A DNA stretch of 27,789 bases from an uncultured Gammaproteobacteria bacterium (GTDB taxonomy: Bacteria > Pseudomonadota > Gammaproteobacteria > Pseudomonadales > UBA5518). The translations under genes were made by a program, and so were the position numbers. The stretch is from contig CAIXOY010000280.1 in the NCBI GenBank assembly GCA_903921135.1, positions 1 through 27,789 on the forward strand. Direction: 5' to 3'. The notes below the pieces were generated by a model. The model saw only the letters and a program-made list of their open reading frames with translations. It did no database searches and was not told the origin of the DNA. Positions 1 through 7,484 of this stretch are shown piece after piece. The first letter of the stretch is position 1. Every line of letters begins with the position of its first letter.

Positions 1-606
1 GCCGGAGATGAGGTACTTGCGGTTCACGATCACGGCGGGAACGGAATTGATGCCCGCTCCGGCGAAAAACGCCTCGCGCTCGCGCACGGCGTCGGTGTAA
101 CGGCCACTGCCCAGCACCTCCAGCGCATCCTGCGCATCAAGCCCGGCCGCGCCCGCTGCACGCGCCAGCACCTCGTGCGAAGACGGGTTCTCGCCCTCGG
201 TGAAGTAGGCGCGCAGCAGGGCTTTCTTCAGCGCCTGCTGTCGCCCCGCAGGCACCGTGTCGGACTCACCCGCCCAGTGCAGCAGACGGTGCGCGTCGAA
301 AGTGTTGTAGATGCGATCGCGCCCCTCGAGGCGGAACACGAAGCCGAGTTCGGCACCGCGCTCCCGGATCGTCTCGCGGATGACGGCGTGCTGCTCTGGC
401 GTGCTGCCGTATTTCTGTGCGAGATGCTCGGTGATGTCCTGCCCGCCCGGCGGCATTTGCGGGTTCAGCTCGAAGGGCTGCATATGGATCTCGGCCTGCA
501 CGCCGCTGCCGATGCGCGCGAGCGCCTGCTCCAGTGCACTCAGCCCGATCGCGCACCACGGGCAGGAGATGTCGGAGACGAAGTCGATGCGCAGCGGGGT
601 GCTCAT
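1..606 (-). CDS. FrnE/DsbA-family oxidoreductase, C-terminus cut by window edge
   Basis: The reading frame opens at an ATG at 606 and is still open at base 1, so about 202 residues are visible and the C-terminus is missing. It begins MSTPLRIDFVSDISCPWC, with a CPWC redox motif at residues 15-18. This is the usual start of the FrnE / 2-hydroxychromene-2-carboxylate isomerase-like branch of the DsbA thioredoxin fold. There is no signal peptide, so a cytoplasmic location is expected. The start is 30 bases after the stop of the flavoprotein gene on the same strand, so it is probably the distal gene of the amine dehydrogenase operon. The light chain encoded upstream carries 14 cysteines, so a thiol-handling role in its assembly is conceivable. 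A general FrnE-like stress role is equally possible. The family call is firm; the role is a guess. Confidence 0.85.
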   Translation of the reverse strand, partial: MSTPLRIDFVSDISCPWCAIGLSALEQALARIGSGVQAEIHMQPFELNPQMPPGGQDITEHLAQKYGSTPEQHAVIRETIRERGAELGFVFRLEGRDRIYNTFDAHRLLHWAGESDTVPAGRQQALKKALLRAYFTEGENPSSHEVLARAAGAAGLDAQDALEVLGSGRYTDAVREREAFFAGAGINSVPAVIVNRKYLISG

Positions 607-636
607 GGGCAGTACTCAGGGGCGGATGCGCGCAGT

Positions 637-1989
637 CTATTCGGATGAAGCCGAAGGCACAGCCGTCAGGCCGTGGCGCAGGAACCAGGCCTCGAGGTGC
701 CGGCGCTGCGCGGGCGAGCTCGTCGCCGCGTCGACCCTCTGCGCCAGCGCGGCTGCTTGCGCTGCAGGCTCATGCGGCAATTCCCGCAGCAGTGGGGCCA
801 CCTCCACACCCTCGACGCGCCACACGCCGAGCGGCTGCCCGGTAGTGATCATCACTTCGCGTTCGCGGATGAATCCGTCCTCGATCACGGGCCGGCGCGC
901 CGCGCCCACGATGCGCGGCAACAGCCCATGTGCGGGCTCCGTATCCGGCCATTGCGCGCGTGCCTGCCAGAAGGGCTGCTCTGCCCAGCGCGTTTCGGCG
1001 GCGTGGAAATCCCGCCCGATGCGGGCAAAGCGCAGAAACGTTTCGTGCAATCGCGCCGCGTGGAATCCCAGCGCCAGTGCAGCGTCAGCCGGACGCTGCA
1101 GCAGCGTATGGACCACCGCCGGCGCCGTGGTAGCCGAGGACAGCGACTGGAAAATCCCGTTTCCCGAGAGCGGATCGACCGCCATGGCGGCATCTCCCAC
1201 GCGGAGCACGCCGTGCTCCCATGGACGCGCGTGCAGCAGGGCCGTGCTGGCTCGCGCCGTGGGCGGGCCAGCGCTCTCGCAGCCCTCGAGCCACGCCTGT
1301 GCCTGGGGCAGTGCGGCGATGCGCTCACGCGTCCACGCCGCAAGCCCGGGCCGCTTGGGCAGGTCCGGCGCGTCGGCAGCCACGCAGAATTGTATGTAGT
1401 GTTGCCCATCGGCAAGCCGCGCGAGCCAGACCCAGCCATCGGGGCAGGCAAATACGGAGGAACCGGGCCGTGCGCGGGGGCCGCGGGCTCGTTGCAGCAC
1501 GGCGAGCGTGGCCGGACCGCGCATCCCCACTGCCCTGCCCTGCGGTGCGGCACGTCCACGAGCCTCGAGCACGATGCGGGCACGCAGTTCGGTGCCGTCG
1601 GAAAGACGCACTCCCGGCACACCCTCATTGTGCAGAAGCGTGGCAATGCGGGCCTGCACCACGCGCACACCTGCATCACGAAGATCAGGGATCAATGCCG
1701 CATCGAAGGCGGGTCGCCAGATCAGGCTCTCGGTGTTCTGTGCGCGGCGTTCGCCGTTCCAGTCGACCTCGCGCAGTCCGGGCGGGGGGATCTGTTCGAG
1801 CGCCGCGAGAAAGCCCGCATGCTGCAGTGCCTCGACCACGCGACGGGAGATACCCTCGCAGGCATCGAAGGGCCGCGGCATCCCCACCACACACACCGTG
1901 TAGCCGAGCCGGGCGAGTCCGAGTGCCGCAGTGGCACCGGCAGGGCCTGCGCCGGCGACGAGCACGTCTGCTTCGAGGGCGTGGGGCAC
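637..1989 (-). CDS. FAD-dependent monooxygenase-like flavoprotein, candidate TTQ-maturation enzyme
   Basis: A 450-residue flavoprotein with the Rossmann motif GAGPAG at residues 13-18 and the second FAD motif GDAAMAVDPLSGNG near residues 264-277. This layout is typical of the geranylgeranyl reductase / flavin halogenase / PHBH-like superfamily. There is no signal peptide, so it should be cytoplasmic. The start is a GTG at 1989; an in-frame TAA lies 14 codons upstream with no ATG, GTG or TTG between them. A 122-base gap separates it from the VOC gene, with a GC hairpin at 2089-2103 but no T-run. Its place downstream of a TTQ light chain, in a cluster lacking mauG, recalls QhpG, the flavoprotein that dihydroxylates the precursor tryptophan in quinohemoprotein amine dehydrogenase. 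The fold call is secure. The substrate is inference; an unrelated oxidoreductase is the alternative. Confidence 0.85.
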   Translation of the reverse strand: MPHALEADVLVAGAGPAGATAALGLARLGYTVCVVGMPRPFDACEGISRRVVEALQHAGFLAALEQIPPPGLREVDWNGERRAQNTESLIWRPAFDAALIPDLRDAGVRVVQARIATLLHNEGVPGVRLSDGTELRARIVLEARGRAAPQGRAVGMRGPATLAVLQRARGPRARPGSSVFACPDGWVWLARLADGQHYIQFCVAADAPDLPKRPGLAAWTRERIAALPQAQAWLEGCESAGPPTARASTALLHARPWEHGVLRVGDAAMAVDPLSGNGIFQSLSSATTAPAVVHTLLQRPADAALALGFHAARLHETFLRFARIGRDFHAAETRWAEQPFWQARAQWPDTEPAHGLLPRIVGAARRPVIEDGFIREREVMITTGQPLGVWRVEGVEVAPLLRELPHEPAAQAAALAQRVDAATSSPAQRRHLEAWFLRHGLTAVPSASSE

Positions 1990-2111
1990 GTGGTGATTCC
2001 GGGCGGAGTGACAGTTATCTCGGGGAGTTTAGCCTCAGGGGCTGATGTCGCGGGCATGGCCCGATTTCACCACGCATGTTGCGTTGCAGGGGGCCGTGCC
2101 CCCGACCAGCA

Positions 2112-2570
2112 TCACTCGCTGAAATCGAGCGACATCCGGTTGCCACCCATATGCTCCAGCAGCTCGATCACATTGCCGAAGGGATCACGCCCGTAAGCAA
2201 AGCGGTGCGGCGCATCGCCGAAGGGCGCCGAATGAAAGGGCACGCCTTGCGCCAGGAGCATCGTGTGGTCGGCCTCGAAATCATCCGTGGCAAGTGCGAT
2301 ATGCGAGATGCCCGTGCGATTCACCGGGCGCTGGGGATCACCCTCCTCGCGCGCGCGGAACTCGAAAAACTCGATGCAGGAGTTCCCCTTGCGCACCATG
2401 CGGATCGTGCTCGCCGCATCCGCGAGACCCAGCGCGCGTGACATCGGCTCCCAGCCCGCGGGGAGTTCGGCTTCCATCACCACGCGGAAACCCAGAACGC
2501 CGCAATAGAACGCGAGAGCAGACTGCATGTCCGGCACCGCCATGGCGGGGTGATGCACGCCGAGGATCAT
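2112..2570 (-). CDS. VOC (glyoxalase/bleomycin resistance/extradiol dioxygenase) family protein
   Basis: This 152-residue protein has the two beta-alpha-beta-beta-beta modules of the vicinal oxygen chelate fold. Module one starts at GVHHPAMAVPDM and contains an IEFFEF strand. Module two starts at ISHIALATDDFEAD and ends in the typical DPFGNVIELLEH. Histidines near the start of each module and glutamates in IEFFEF and VIELLEH are the usual metal-ligand positions. The start ATG lies 5 bases after the cytochrome stop, so the two are probably co-translated. The reaction cannot be read from sequence; VOC members include lyases, isomerases, dioxygenases and binding proteins. Its place in a tight amine dehydrogenase operon suggests a role in amine or aldehyde metabolism or cofactor assembly, without direct evidence. 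Confidence 0.85.
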   Translation of the reverse strand: MILGVHHPAMAVPDMQSALAFYCGVLGFRVVMEAELPAGWEPMSRALGLADAASTIRMVRKGNSCIEFFEFRAREEGDPQRPVNRTGISHIALATDDFEADHTMLLAQGVPFHSAPFGDAPHRFAYGRDPFGNVIELLEHMGGNRMSLDFSE

Positions 2571-2575
2571 GAGCT

Positions 2576-3016
2576 TCAGTAGACCGTGGGAATGCCGGCC
2601 GCTGCGGCGAGCGGAATGCGGACGGCATTCACATCGGCGAGGGGCCGCGTCCTCGCGCGCTCCACCTCCGCGGCGTCAAAGGGCACGAAGCCCGTAGGCG
2701 CGCCGCCAGGCAGGAACTCATCGACCATCCAGTTGTAGACCCGCGCGAGCTGCGCGTTGTCGAGCACGGACAGCGAGGCGCCAGGCACGCGCAACAGGAA
2801 CTCGCGTCCTTCCACACTCCCCAGCAACGCGGGCATCGACACGCGCAGATCCGGCACCTTGCCGGGATACCCGCTGCCATCGCCCACATGGCAACCCTGG
2901 CAGCGCAGCATGTAATCGACCTGCGGACTGTCCTCCGTCGCCTGCGCCACGCCGCCCAGTGCGAACACGAAGGCCACGCCGCAGAGTGACCGCACGAAGC
3001 GCGACCCCGTGATCAC
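2576..3016 (-). CDS. small periplasmic monohaem c-type cytochrome
   Basis: A 146-residue exported cytochrome. A hydrophobic leader ends near residue 26 (GGVAQA) and is followed by one haem-attachment motif, CQGCH, at residues 39-43. The start is a GTG at 3016: the frame continues upstream only into the light-chain gene, and AAGGA lies about 10 bases before the GTG. The gene begins 5 bases upstream of the light-chain stop codon's far end, so there is almost no spacer. The aau operon of Alcaligenes faecalis also carries a gene for a small monohaem periplasmic cytochrome c right after aauA, whereas methylamine operons have amicyanin (mauC) there. The likely job is taking electrons from the reduced TTQ enzyme. 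The sixth haem ligand is not obvious; Met residues follow in VSMPALL and YNWMVDEF. Confidence 0.87.
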   Translation of the reverse strand: MITGSRFVRSLCGVAFVFALGGVAQATEDSPQVDYMLRCQGCHVGDGSGYPGKVPDLRVSMPALLGSVEGREFLLRVPGASLSVLDNAQLARVYNWMVDEFLPGGAPTGFVPFDAAEVERARTRPLADVNAVRIPLAAAAGIPTVY

Positions 3017-3021
3017 GGCGA

Positions 3022-3549
3022 CTATTCCTTCGGGTTGATCGCCAGACCGACCACGATTGCGGTGGAGCAGTTGTAGATCGCGCTCTTGGTGCCGAGGCAC
3101 CAGTTGAGATCGTTCGACAGGTCCGGACGGTAGACCGGCCGATCGATCGTGTTCGCGTTGCAGAGGCAGGTGCCGCAGGAGCTTTTGCCGCAGCAATCGT
3201 TGTAGGAAATGATGTAGTGCTTGCCGTCGGCAGGGTTCAGACAGGTGCCGATCCAGGTGATGGGCGACATCTCCGTGCCGGGCGGACACTCGTTCTGGCT
3301 ACCGCCGCAGCAGGAGCACAGGAAGCCGTCGATGGAGCAGTAGCGCCAGTAATCGCAGGAGGCGGGATCGCCCGGGTCTGCCGGCATTCCGGGGGCTGCA
3401 TCGGCCGCCGAGGCACGGGCCACGGGCAACAGCGGCAGCGCCGCCGTTCCCACCAGCGCCGAACCCAGGCCACGCAGCAGCCCGCGCCGGGAACTGTGCT
3501 GCGCCACACGACGTGCGCCGCCTTCCATCAGTTTGTCGAGCCAGTTCAT
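3022..3549 (-). CDS. aauA: amine dehydrogenase light (beta) subunit carrying tryptophan tryptophylquinone
   Basis: The 175-residue precursor has a long leader with a twin-arginine motif (SRRGLLRG, R21-R22), a hydrophobic stretch, and an ARASA cleavage region near residue 49. The mature part is cysteine-rich (14 Cys) and starts CDYWRYCSIDG. By alignment to methylamine and aromatic amine dehydrogenase, W99 (SPITWIGTC) and W150 (SNDLNWCLG) form the cofactor. Their spacing of 51 equals that of W57/W108 and W109/W160 in those enzymes. D118 in YNDCCG matches the catalytic base (D76/D128). The position matching Thr122/Thr172 is S162. The subunit oxidatively deaminates primary amines in the periplasm. 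I chose the ATG at 3549, which overlaps the aauD stop; a GTG at 3552 is the alternative. Gene order and the downstream cytochrome favour the aromatic type; mauA is the alternative name. Confidence 0.95.
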   Translation of the reverse strand: MNWLDKLMEGGARRVAQHSSRRGLLRGLGSALVGTAALPLLPVARASAADAAPGMPADPGDPASCDYWRYCSIDGFLCSCCGGSQNECPPGTEMSPITWIGTCLNPADGKHYIISYNDCCGKSSCGTCLCNANTIDRPVYRPDLSNDLNWCLGTKSAIYNCSTAIVVGLAINPKE

Positions 3550-4142
3550 CACCCTGATCTCCCCACGAATTCCTGGATGGATGCCACCTTGCGCTCCTTG
3601 GCCTCGAACAGACTGTCGAGGTGTTCACGCGAGTTCACGATGCCGAGCGAGGCGATACGCCCCTGCTCGTCGATAAGTACACCATACGGCAGCTTGGAGA
3701 CACCGTAACTGCGGCCGAGCACCTCGGAAAGCAGGTACGGGAACCCCTCAAGCCCGTGACGACGCACAAGCTCCGCATGCGGCGTGGTATCGCCGTCGCT
3801 GGCAAAGACGAGGTCGAGCCAGTCGCGCTCCGCACGGGCGGCAGACAGCACCGCCGGCAGCAGCGATTTGCAGAGCGGGCAGTCGGGCGCCAGGAAGAAC
3901 AGCAACTGACTGCGTCCCGCCGCCGGGACGCCTGCCTCCAGCGTGCCGCCATCAAGGCGTTGCGCCATTACGCGGGGCGCCTCCTGTCCGACGCCGAGTT
4001 TGCGATTCACCATCAGCGCGCCCGCCGGTGCCACACGCTCGTAGAGCACGCCGATCTGGCGCACCAGCGCGAAGATCACCACCGCCATCACCAGCACGAC
4101 GATCCAGAGCAGCACGGAGGACACGAGGAGCGCGTTGTTCAT
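3549..4142 (-). CDS. aauD: MauD/AauD-type thioredoxin-like disulfide protein for light-chain maturation
   Basis: This 197-residue protein has one N-terminal membrane anchor (about residues 4-28), then a periplasmic thioredoxin-like domain with the motif CPLC at residues 88-91 in FFLAPDCPLCKSLLP. Members of this family help form or isomerise the many disulfides of the TTQ light chain; mauD mutants lose the light chain. The start ATG at 4142 overlaps the aauE stop as ATGA, which is why I prefer it to the longer in-frame extension to 4220. Its own stop overlaps the aauA start. Both overlaps indicate translational coupling within the operon. Methylamine mauD and aromatic amine aauD cannot be separated from sequence alone; the aau symbol follows the cluster context. 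Confidence 0.92.
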   Translation of the reverse strand: MNNALLVSSVLLWIVVLVMAVVIFALVRQIGVLYERVAPAGALMVNRKLGVGQEAPRVMAQRLDGGTLEAGVPAAGRSQLLFFLAPDCPLCKSLLPAVLSAARAERDWLDLVFASDGDTTPHAELVRRHGLEGFPYLLSEVLGRSYGVSKLPYGVLIDEQGRIASLGIVNSREHLDSLFEAKERKVASIQEFVGRSG

Positions 4143-4678
4143 CGCAGGCGCTCCAGTTGCTGCTGATTGGCGAGCAGGCCGTTCACGCTGGCGTAAAGCA
4201 GCGCCACGACCGCCGCGCAAAAGAGCGCGAACAGCCAGCCCGACCAGTGGGAAGGCACGCCCGGAGAGGCCGCGGCGACGAGGGCGGCTGCGACGAGAAG
4301 AGCGTTTCGCAAGGGCAGCGCGACACTCAGGCGCTGCGACTGACCTGCCCCGCCGCAGCCGCAGTCGATGTCACGGCGGCCGCGCAGGAGATTGACCGTG
4401 ATCGCCACGCCATAGGCGCCGATGATCGCCGCGGCACAAAGCAAGGCCGGCACCCGGGCAAAGGGCAGGAGCAGGAGTACTGCGAGCGCCACCTCGAACA
4501 CCGCGAGCGGCCGCGCGAGCCAGGCGCCCGCACCGTCCGGAAGCAGACGGTAGTCGTCGATATGCGCCGCGGTGAGTGCCACGTCGCGCAGCTTGCCGAG
4601 ACCGGCGTCGAGCAGCACCCAGCCGAGCAGCAGAACGAGGCCGAGCGCGATCACGGGATCCACCATGGGCAGTGTCAT
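4139..4678 (-). CDS. aauE: MauE/AauE-family integral membrane protein for light-chain maturation
   Basis: A 179-residue polytopic inner-membrane protein with about four or five hydrophobic helices and the hallmark RRDIDCGCGG at residues 101-110 (C106 and C108), characteristic of MauE. The family works with MauD in producing disulfide-bonded light chain in the periplasm and is distantly DoxX-like. The start ATG at 4678 lies 3 bases after the heavy-chain stop. The stop overlaps the aauD start in an ATGA junction. The order B-E-D-A is that of both mau and aau operons; no mauF precedes the heavy chain here. Confidence 0.92.
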   Translation of the reverse strand: MTLPMVDPVIALGLVLLLGWVLLDAGLGKLRDVALTAAHIDDYRLLPDGAGAWLARPLAVFEVALAVLLLLPFARVPALLCAAAIIGAYGVAITVNLLRGRRDIDCGCGGAGQSQRLSVALPLRNALLVAAALVAAASPGVPSHWSGWLFALFCAAVVALLYASVNGLLANQQQLERLR

Positions 4679-4681
4679 GTC

Positions 4682-5839
4682 TCAGGGTGCGGGGAAGACG
4701 AGGAACGGCGTCTCGGCGCCGAAGTCGGCAAGCGTGCGCAGCCACTGGCCGCTCAGCGCATCGTAGACATCAAGAACGAAGGCGCCCGTCTCGTTGTTGC
4801 CCACTGCGACCATCAGGGGCTTGTCGTCACGGGTAAGCATGATCGACATGGCCGGATGCTTCAGCGTGATGCGCCGCTCGCGCTTCTTCGAGGCGGGGTC
4901 GAACACCCAGGCCTCGGTGCCGGAATCCTGGTGCGAGGATTTCTCGCCCTTCACATGGAAGAGCATGTAGATCTTGCCCGTGGAATCGGTGTCGAGGAAC
5001 TGCCAGCCACCGGGGCCCCAGCCTGCCTCGCGGTCTGCCGTATCCAGCAGCGACCAGGGCTTGCCCGGCTTGGCAACATCACCGCGAAAATCCACGGGCA
5101 GCATCTGGCCGCCAAACGTCGGGAACCAGCCCATGCCGGCGTGCAGCGCGGGCTTCTCGAAGAGCGGATCAGCTTCCACGTCCAGGGCCGGTTTGCCGCG
5201 CACTTCCTTGGCAAGTTTGCCGTTCTCGTCGAGTTGCACGCTGAAAAACGCGCCGTCGGCGCAGAGCGAACTGAAGCCGCGCTTGCCCGTCGGGTACATG
5301 AGTGCACAGCCGGGAATCGGCACCTCGGTGGCGATGGCGCGCTTCTCGAGATCCACCACCCAGACCGAACTGCCCGGGTTGAAATTGAACGACAGCGCGA
5401 AGCGGTCGTCTCCGATCACCTGCACGGAGTGCACCTGCGGCAAACCGCTGAAACGCTTGCCGCCCGGCAAGACCACCTCGCCCGTCGGCGCCAGGGTGGA
5501 CTGGTCGTAGATGGTGAAGACGTCGGTGCGCTCACCGCGCTGTCCGCGGGAGTAGAAACTCTCCGAGACGTAGAGTTCCTTCCGCGCGCGCGAGGTGGCG
5601 AAGCCGCCCATGAAGCCGTGGTTGATCATGCCCTTGTACTGGGCTGCGCCGGTTTCGGCGTCCGCGTCGAGCACCACCACCTTGCCATCGCTCATGTGGA
5701 AGAACGCCCCGTCGTGGGCGAGGATCCAGTGCGGCGGATAAGGCACCGGCAGCGTGCGGATGATGCCGGTCTTTTCTGCGGGCAACTCTGCATGCGCAAG
5801 CGCTGCGCCGAACAGCAGGAAGCCGATCCACTTCTTCAT
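4682..5839 (-). CDS. aauB: amine dehydrogenase heavy (alpha) subunit, seven-bladed propeller
   Basis: The 385-residue precursor has a Sec signal peptide (MKKWIGFLLFGAALAHA, cleavage before ELPAEKTG). The remainder is repetitive beta-propeller sequence typical of methylamine/aralkylamine dehydrogenase heavy chains, with blade strands such as KVVVLDADAETG, SSVWVVDLEKR, EAWVFDPASKKR and AFVLDVYDALSGQW. The heavy chain forms the substrate channel and binds the TTQ light chain in a periplasmic A2B2 complex. GAGGAG sits 6 bases before the start ATG, a strong ribosome-binding site. The length fits the family. The substrate (aromatic, such as tyramine or phenylethylamine, or aliphatic) cannot be decided here; gene order and the lack of amicyanin and mauG point to the aromatic type. 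Confidence 0.93.
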   Translation of the reverse strand: MKKWIGFLLFGAALAHAELPAEKTGIIRTLPVPYPPHWILAHDGAFFHMSDGKVVVLDADAETGAAQYKGMINHGFMGGFATSRARKELYVSESFYSRGQRGERTDVFTIYDQSTLAPTGEVVLPGGKRFSGLPQVHSVQVIGDDRFALSFNFNPGSSVWVVDLEKRAIATEVPIPGCALMYPTGKRGFSSLCADGAFFSVQLDENGKLAKEVRGKPALDVEADPLFEKPALHAGMGWFPTFGGQMLPVDFRGDVAKPGKPWSLLDTADREAGWGPGGWQFLDTDSTGKIYMLFHVKGEKSSHQDSGTEAWVFDPASKKRERRITLKHPAMSIMLTRDDKPLMVAVGNNETGAFVLDVYDALSGQWLRTLADFGAETPFLVFPAP

Positions 5840-5890
5840 GTCTGACTCCTCATGGAACCCGATGAACCGCGCACAGGCACAGGGCGGCGC

Positions 5891-7306
5891 TCAGGTCTTG
5901 TCGATGCTGATCACTTGCATGTCGGTGTACTCGGCGAGGCCTTCCTCGCCGAACTCCACGCCCATCCCCGAGGCCTTCACGCCACCCATGGGGACGTTCG
6001 GCGCAATGGCGGCGTGCTTGTTGACCCAGGCCGTGCCGCACTCGAGCCGTGCCGCCACCGCGGCGGCCGCGCTGATATCGGAAGACCACACTGAACCACT
6101 CAAACCGAACTCGCTCGCGTTGGCGCGCCCAATGACTTCGTCGACATCGCTGTAACGGATCACCGGCAGCACCGGACCAAACTGCTCTTCGTCGACCAGA
6201 CGCACGCCGTCCGTGACATCGGCCACGATGGTGAGCGGGTAGAAGTTGCCGACGCCACCCGTGGGCGAGCCCCCGCAGAGGATGCGCGCACCGTGCGCCT
6301 TCGCGTCTTCAACCAGTGCGTTCACCTTGTCGAACTGCATGCGGTTCTGCAGCGGGCCCATCATGTTCGACTCGTCCAGACCGTTGCCCACGGGCGTGGC
6401 CTGCGCGATGCCGGCGAGCGCCTGACACATCGGCTCGTAGAGGCTGTCATGCACGTAGAGGCGTTTGATGGCAGCGCAGGTCTGGCCAGAGTTGATGAAC
6501 GCACCGCCGAAGATCTTCGGCGCGATGCCAGCCACGTCCGCACCCGGCAGCACGATCGCGGCATCGTTGCCGCCAAGCTCCAGCGTGAGGCGTTTGAGAT
6601 TCCCCGCGGCGCTCGCCATGACTTTCTTGCCGGTGGCGCAAGAGCCGGTGAACACGATCTTCTTGATGCCGGGATGTTCGGTCATCCACTGGCCGAGTTC
6701 ATCGGTGCCCGATACGGCGTTCAGAACGCCGGGCGGCAGTACCTCGTTGATGAGCTCCACCATGCGCAGCGTGCCGAGGGGCGTGTAGGGCGAGGGTTTG
6801 ATCACGACGGTGTTGCCCGTACGGATCGCGGGCACCACATGCCAGATCGCGATCATCAGCGGCCAGTTCCACGGCGTGATGGAACCCACCACACCGAGCG
6901 GACGGCGGTGGATCTCGACACGGCTCTGGGGCGTGTCTTCGAGGATCTTGACTGGCAGGTCGAAGGAGGCCTGCGCGCCGGCCCAGGCCATGCAGGCACC
7001 GAGTTCGAACTCGGAGCCCATGCCCTTCAACGGCTTGCCCTGCTCCAGGGTGAGCAGACGCGCGAGCTCGCCCGCATGTGCCTGCAGCACACCCACGATA
7101 TCCAGACACGCCTGTTTGCGGCGCGCCTCAGGCTCTTTGCTCCACGTGGCGAAGGCGCGCTCGGCCGCTGCAACCGCCTGATCAAGTTGCGCGCGCGTGG
7201 CAACCGGCGCCTTGCCCACCAGCTCGCCCGTGGCAGGGTTGGGGACGTCGAACGAGGCCAGCGTGGCCACTTTGCGGTTGTCGATGATCAGGCCGTAATC
7301 AGACAT
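5891..7306 (-). CDS. NAD(P)-dependent aldehyde dehydrogenase
   Basis: A full-length 471-residue ALDH-superfamily enzyme with the oxyanion-hole asparagine in ITPWNW (N147), the cofactor-binding TGSCATGKKV loop, the general base in LELGGND (E243) and the catalytic cysteine in NSGQTC (C277). It oxidises an aldehyde to the acid with NAD(P)+ in the cytoplasm. As first gene of the run, 51 bases before the heavy chain, it should oxidise the aldehyde released by the amine dehydrogenase, for example phenylacetaldehyde or 4-hydroxyphenylacetaldehyde. The substrate is inferred from context. CCGGAG lies about 9 bases before the ATG. No regulator is seen nearby. Confidence 0.93.
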   Translation of the reverse strand: MSDYGLIIDNRKVATLASFDVPNPATGELVGKAPVATRAQLDQAVAAAERAFATWSKEPEARRKQACLDIVGVLQAHAGELARLLTLEQGKPLKGMGSEFELGACMAWAGAQASFDLPVKILEDTPQSRVEIHRRPLGVVGSITPWNWPLMIAIWHVVPAIRTGNTVVIKPSPYTPLGTLRMVELINEVLPPGVLNAVSGTDELGQWMTEHPGIKKIVFTGSCATGKKVMASAAGNLKRLTLELGGNDAAIVLPGADVAGIAPKIFGGAFINSGQTCAAIKRLYVHDSLYEPMCQALAGIAQATPVGNGLDESNMMGPLQNRMQFDKVNALVEDAKAHGARILCGGSPTGGVGNFYPLTIVADVTDGVRLVDEEQFGPVLPVIRYSDVDEVIGRANASEFGLSGSVWSSDISAAAAVAARLECGTAWVNKHAAIAPNVPMGGVKASGMGVEFGEEGLAEYTDMQVISIDKT

Positions 7307-7484
7307 GGGCAGGCACTCCGGTTTTCAGCTGCGAACAGTATCAGGGCCGGCGCCGGATTGGCCGGTCTGACAGTGAACAGGCGCTTGAATCAGCGCGAAG
7401 TTTTGCGCCACAGGGAAACAAACTCAACCGCCTTTTGCGTCACACACCCACACCGGATCCGAACAGACCATGCCGCAGAAACGA
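7307..7484 (-). promoter_or_regulatory. probable promoter region of the amine dehydrogenase operon
   Basis: This 178-base non-coding stretch lies between the terminator of the upstream receptor gene and the aldehyde dehydrogenase start. It must hold the operon promoter because the terminator blocks read-through. On the minus strand a GATACT resembling a -10 box sits about 40 bases before the ATG, but no convincing -35 box is properly spaced. A CCGGCGCCGG palindrome lies at 7347-7356. No known operator is recognisable. Confidence 0.4.

Noticed and set aside
2089..2103. GGGGGC-CGT-GCCCCC hairpin considered as a terminator between the VOC and flavoprotein genes
   Set aside because: The stem has a 3-base loop and is not followed by a T-run on the minus strand. 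It may affect mRNA stability but is not a supported terminator.
673..2196. 507-codon plus-strand frame opposite the flavoprotein
   Set aside because: The sequence is Arg/Gly/His-rich without a recognisable fold, while the minus strand has two FAD motifs in the expected order.
4028..5845. 605-codon open frame on the plus strand opposite the amine dehydrogenase genes
   Set aside because: The translation is low-complexity Arg/Ala/His-rich with no family motif, and it lies entirely antisense to well-recognised aauB, aauE and aauD. High GC content produces such frames.
1..7306. A search for mauF, mauG, mauL, mauM, mauN, amicyanin or an operon regulator
   Set aside because: No dihaem CxxCH pair, ferredoxin-like cluster, cupredoxin or DNA-binding protein is encoded in this stretch; only the genes listed are seen.
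7307..7484. Sigma-54 or clear sigma-70 promoter for the amine dehydrogenase operon
   Set aside because: No TGGCAC-N5-TTGC match, and the GATACT has no -35 partner at 16-18 bases. The region is listed only as a probable promoter region.
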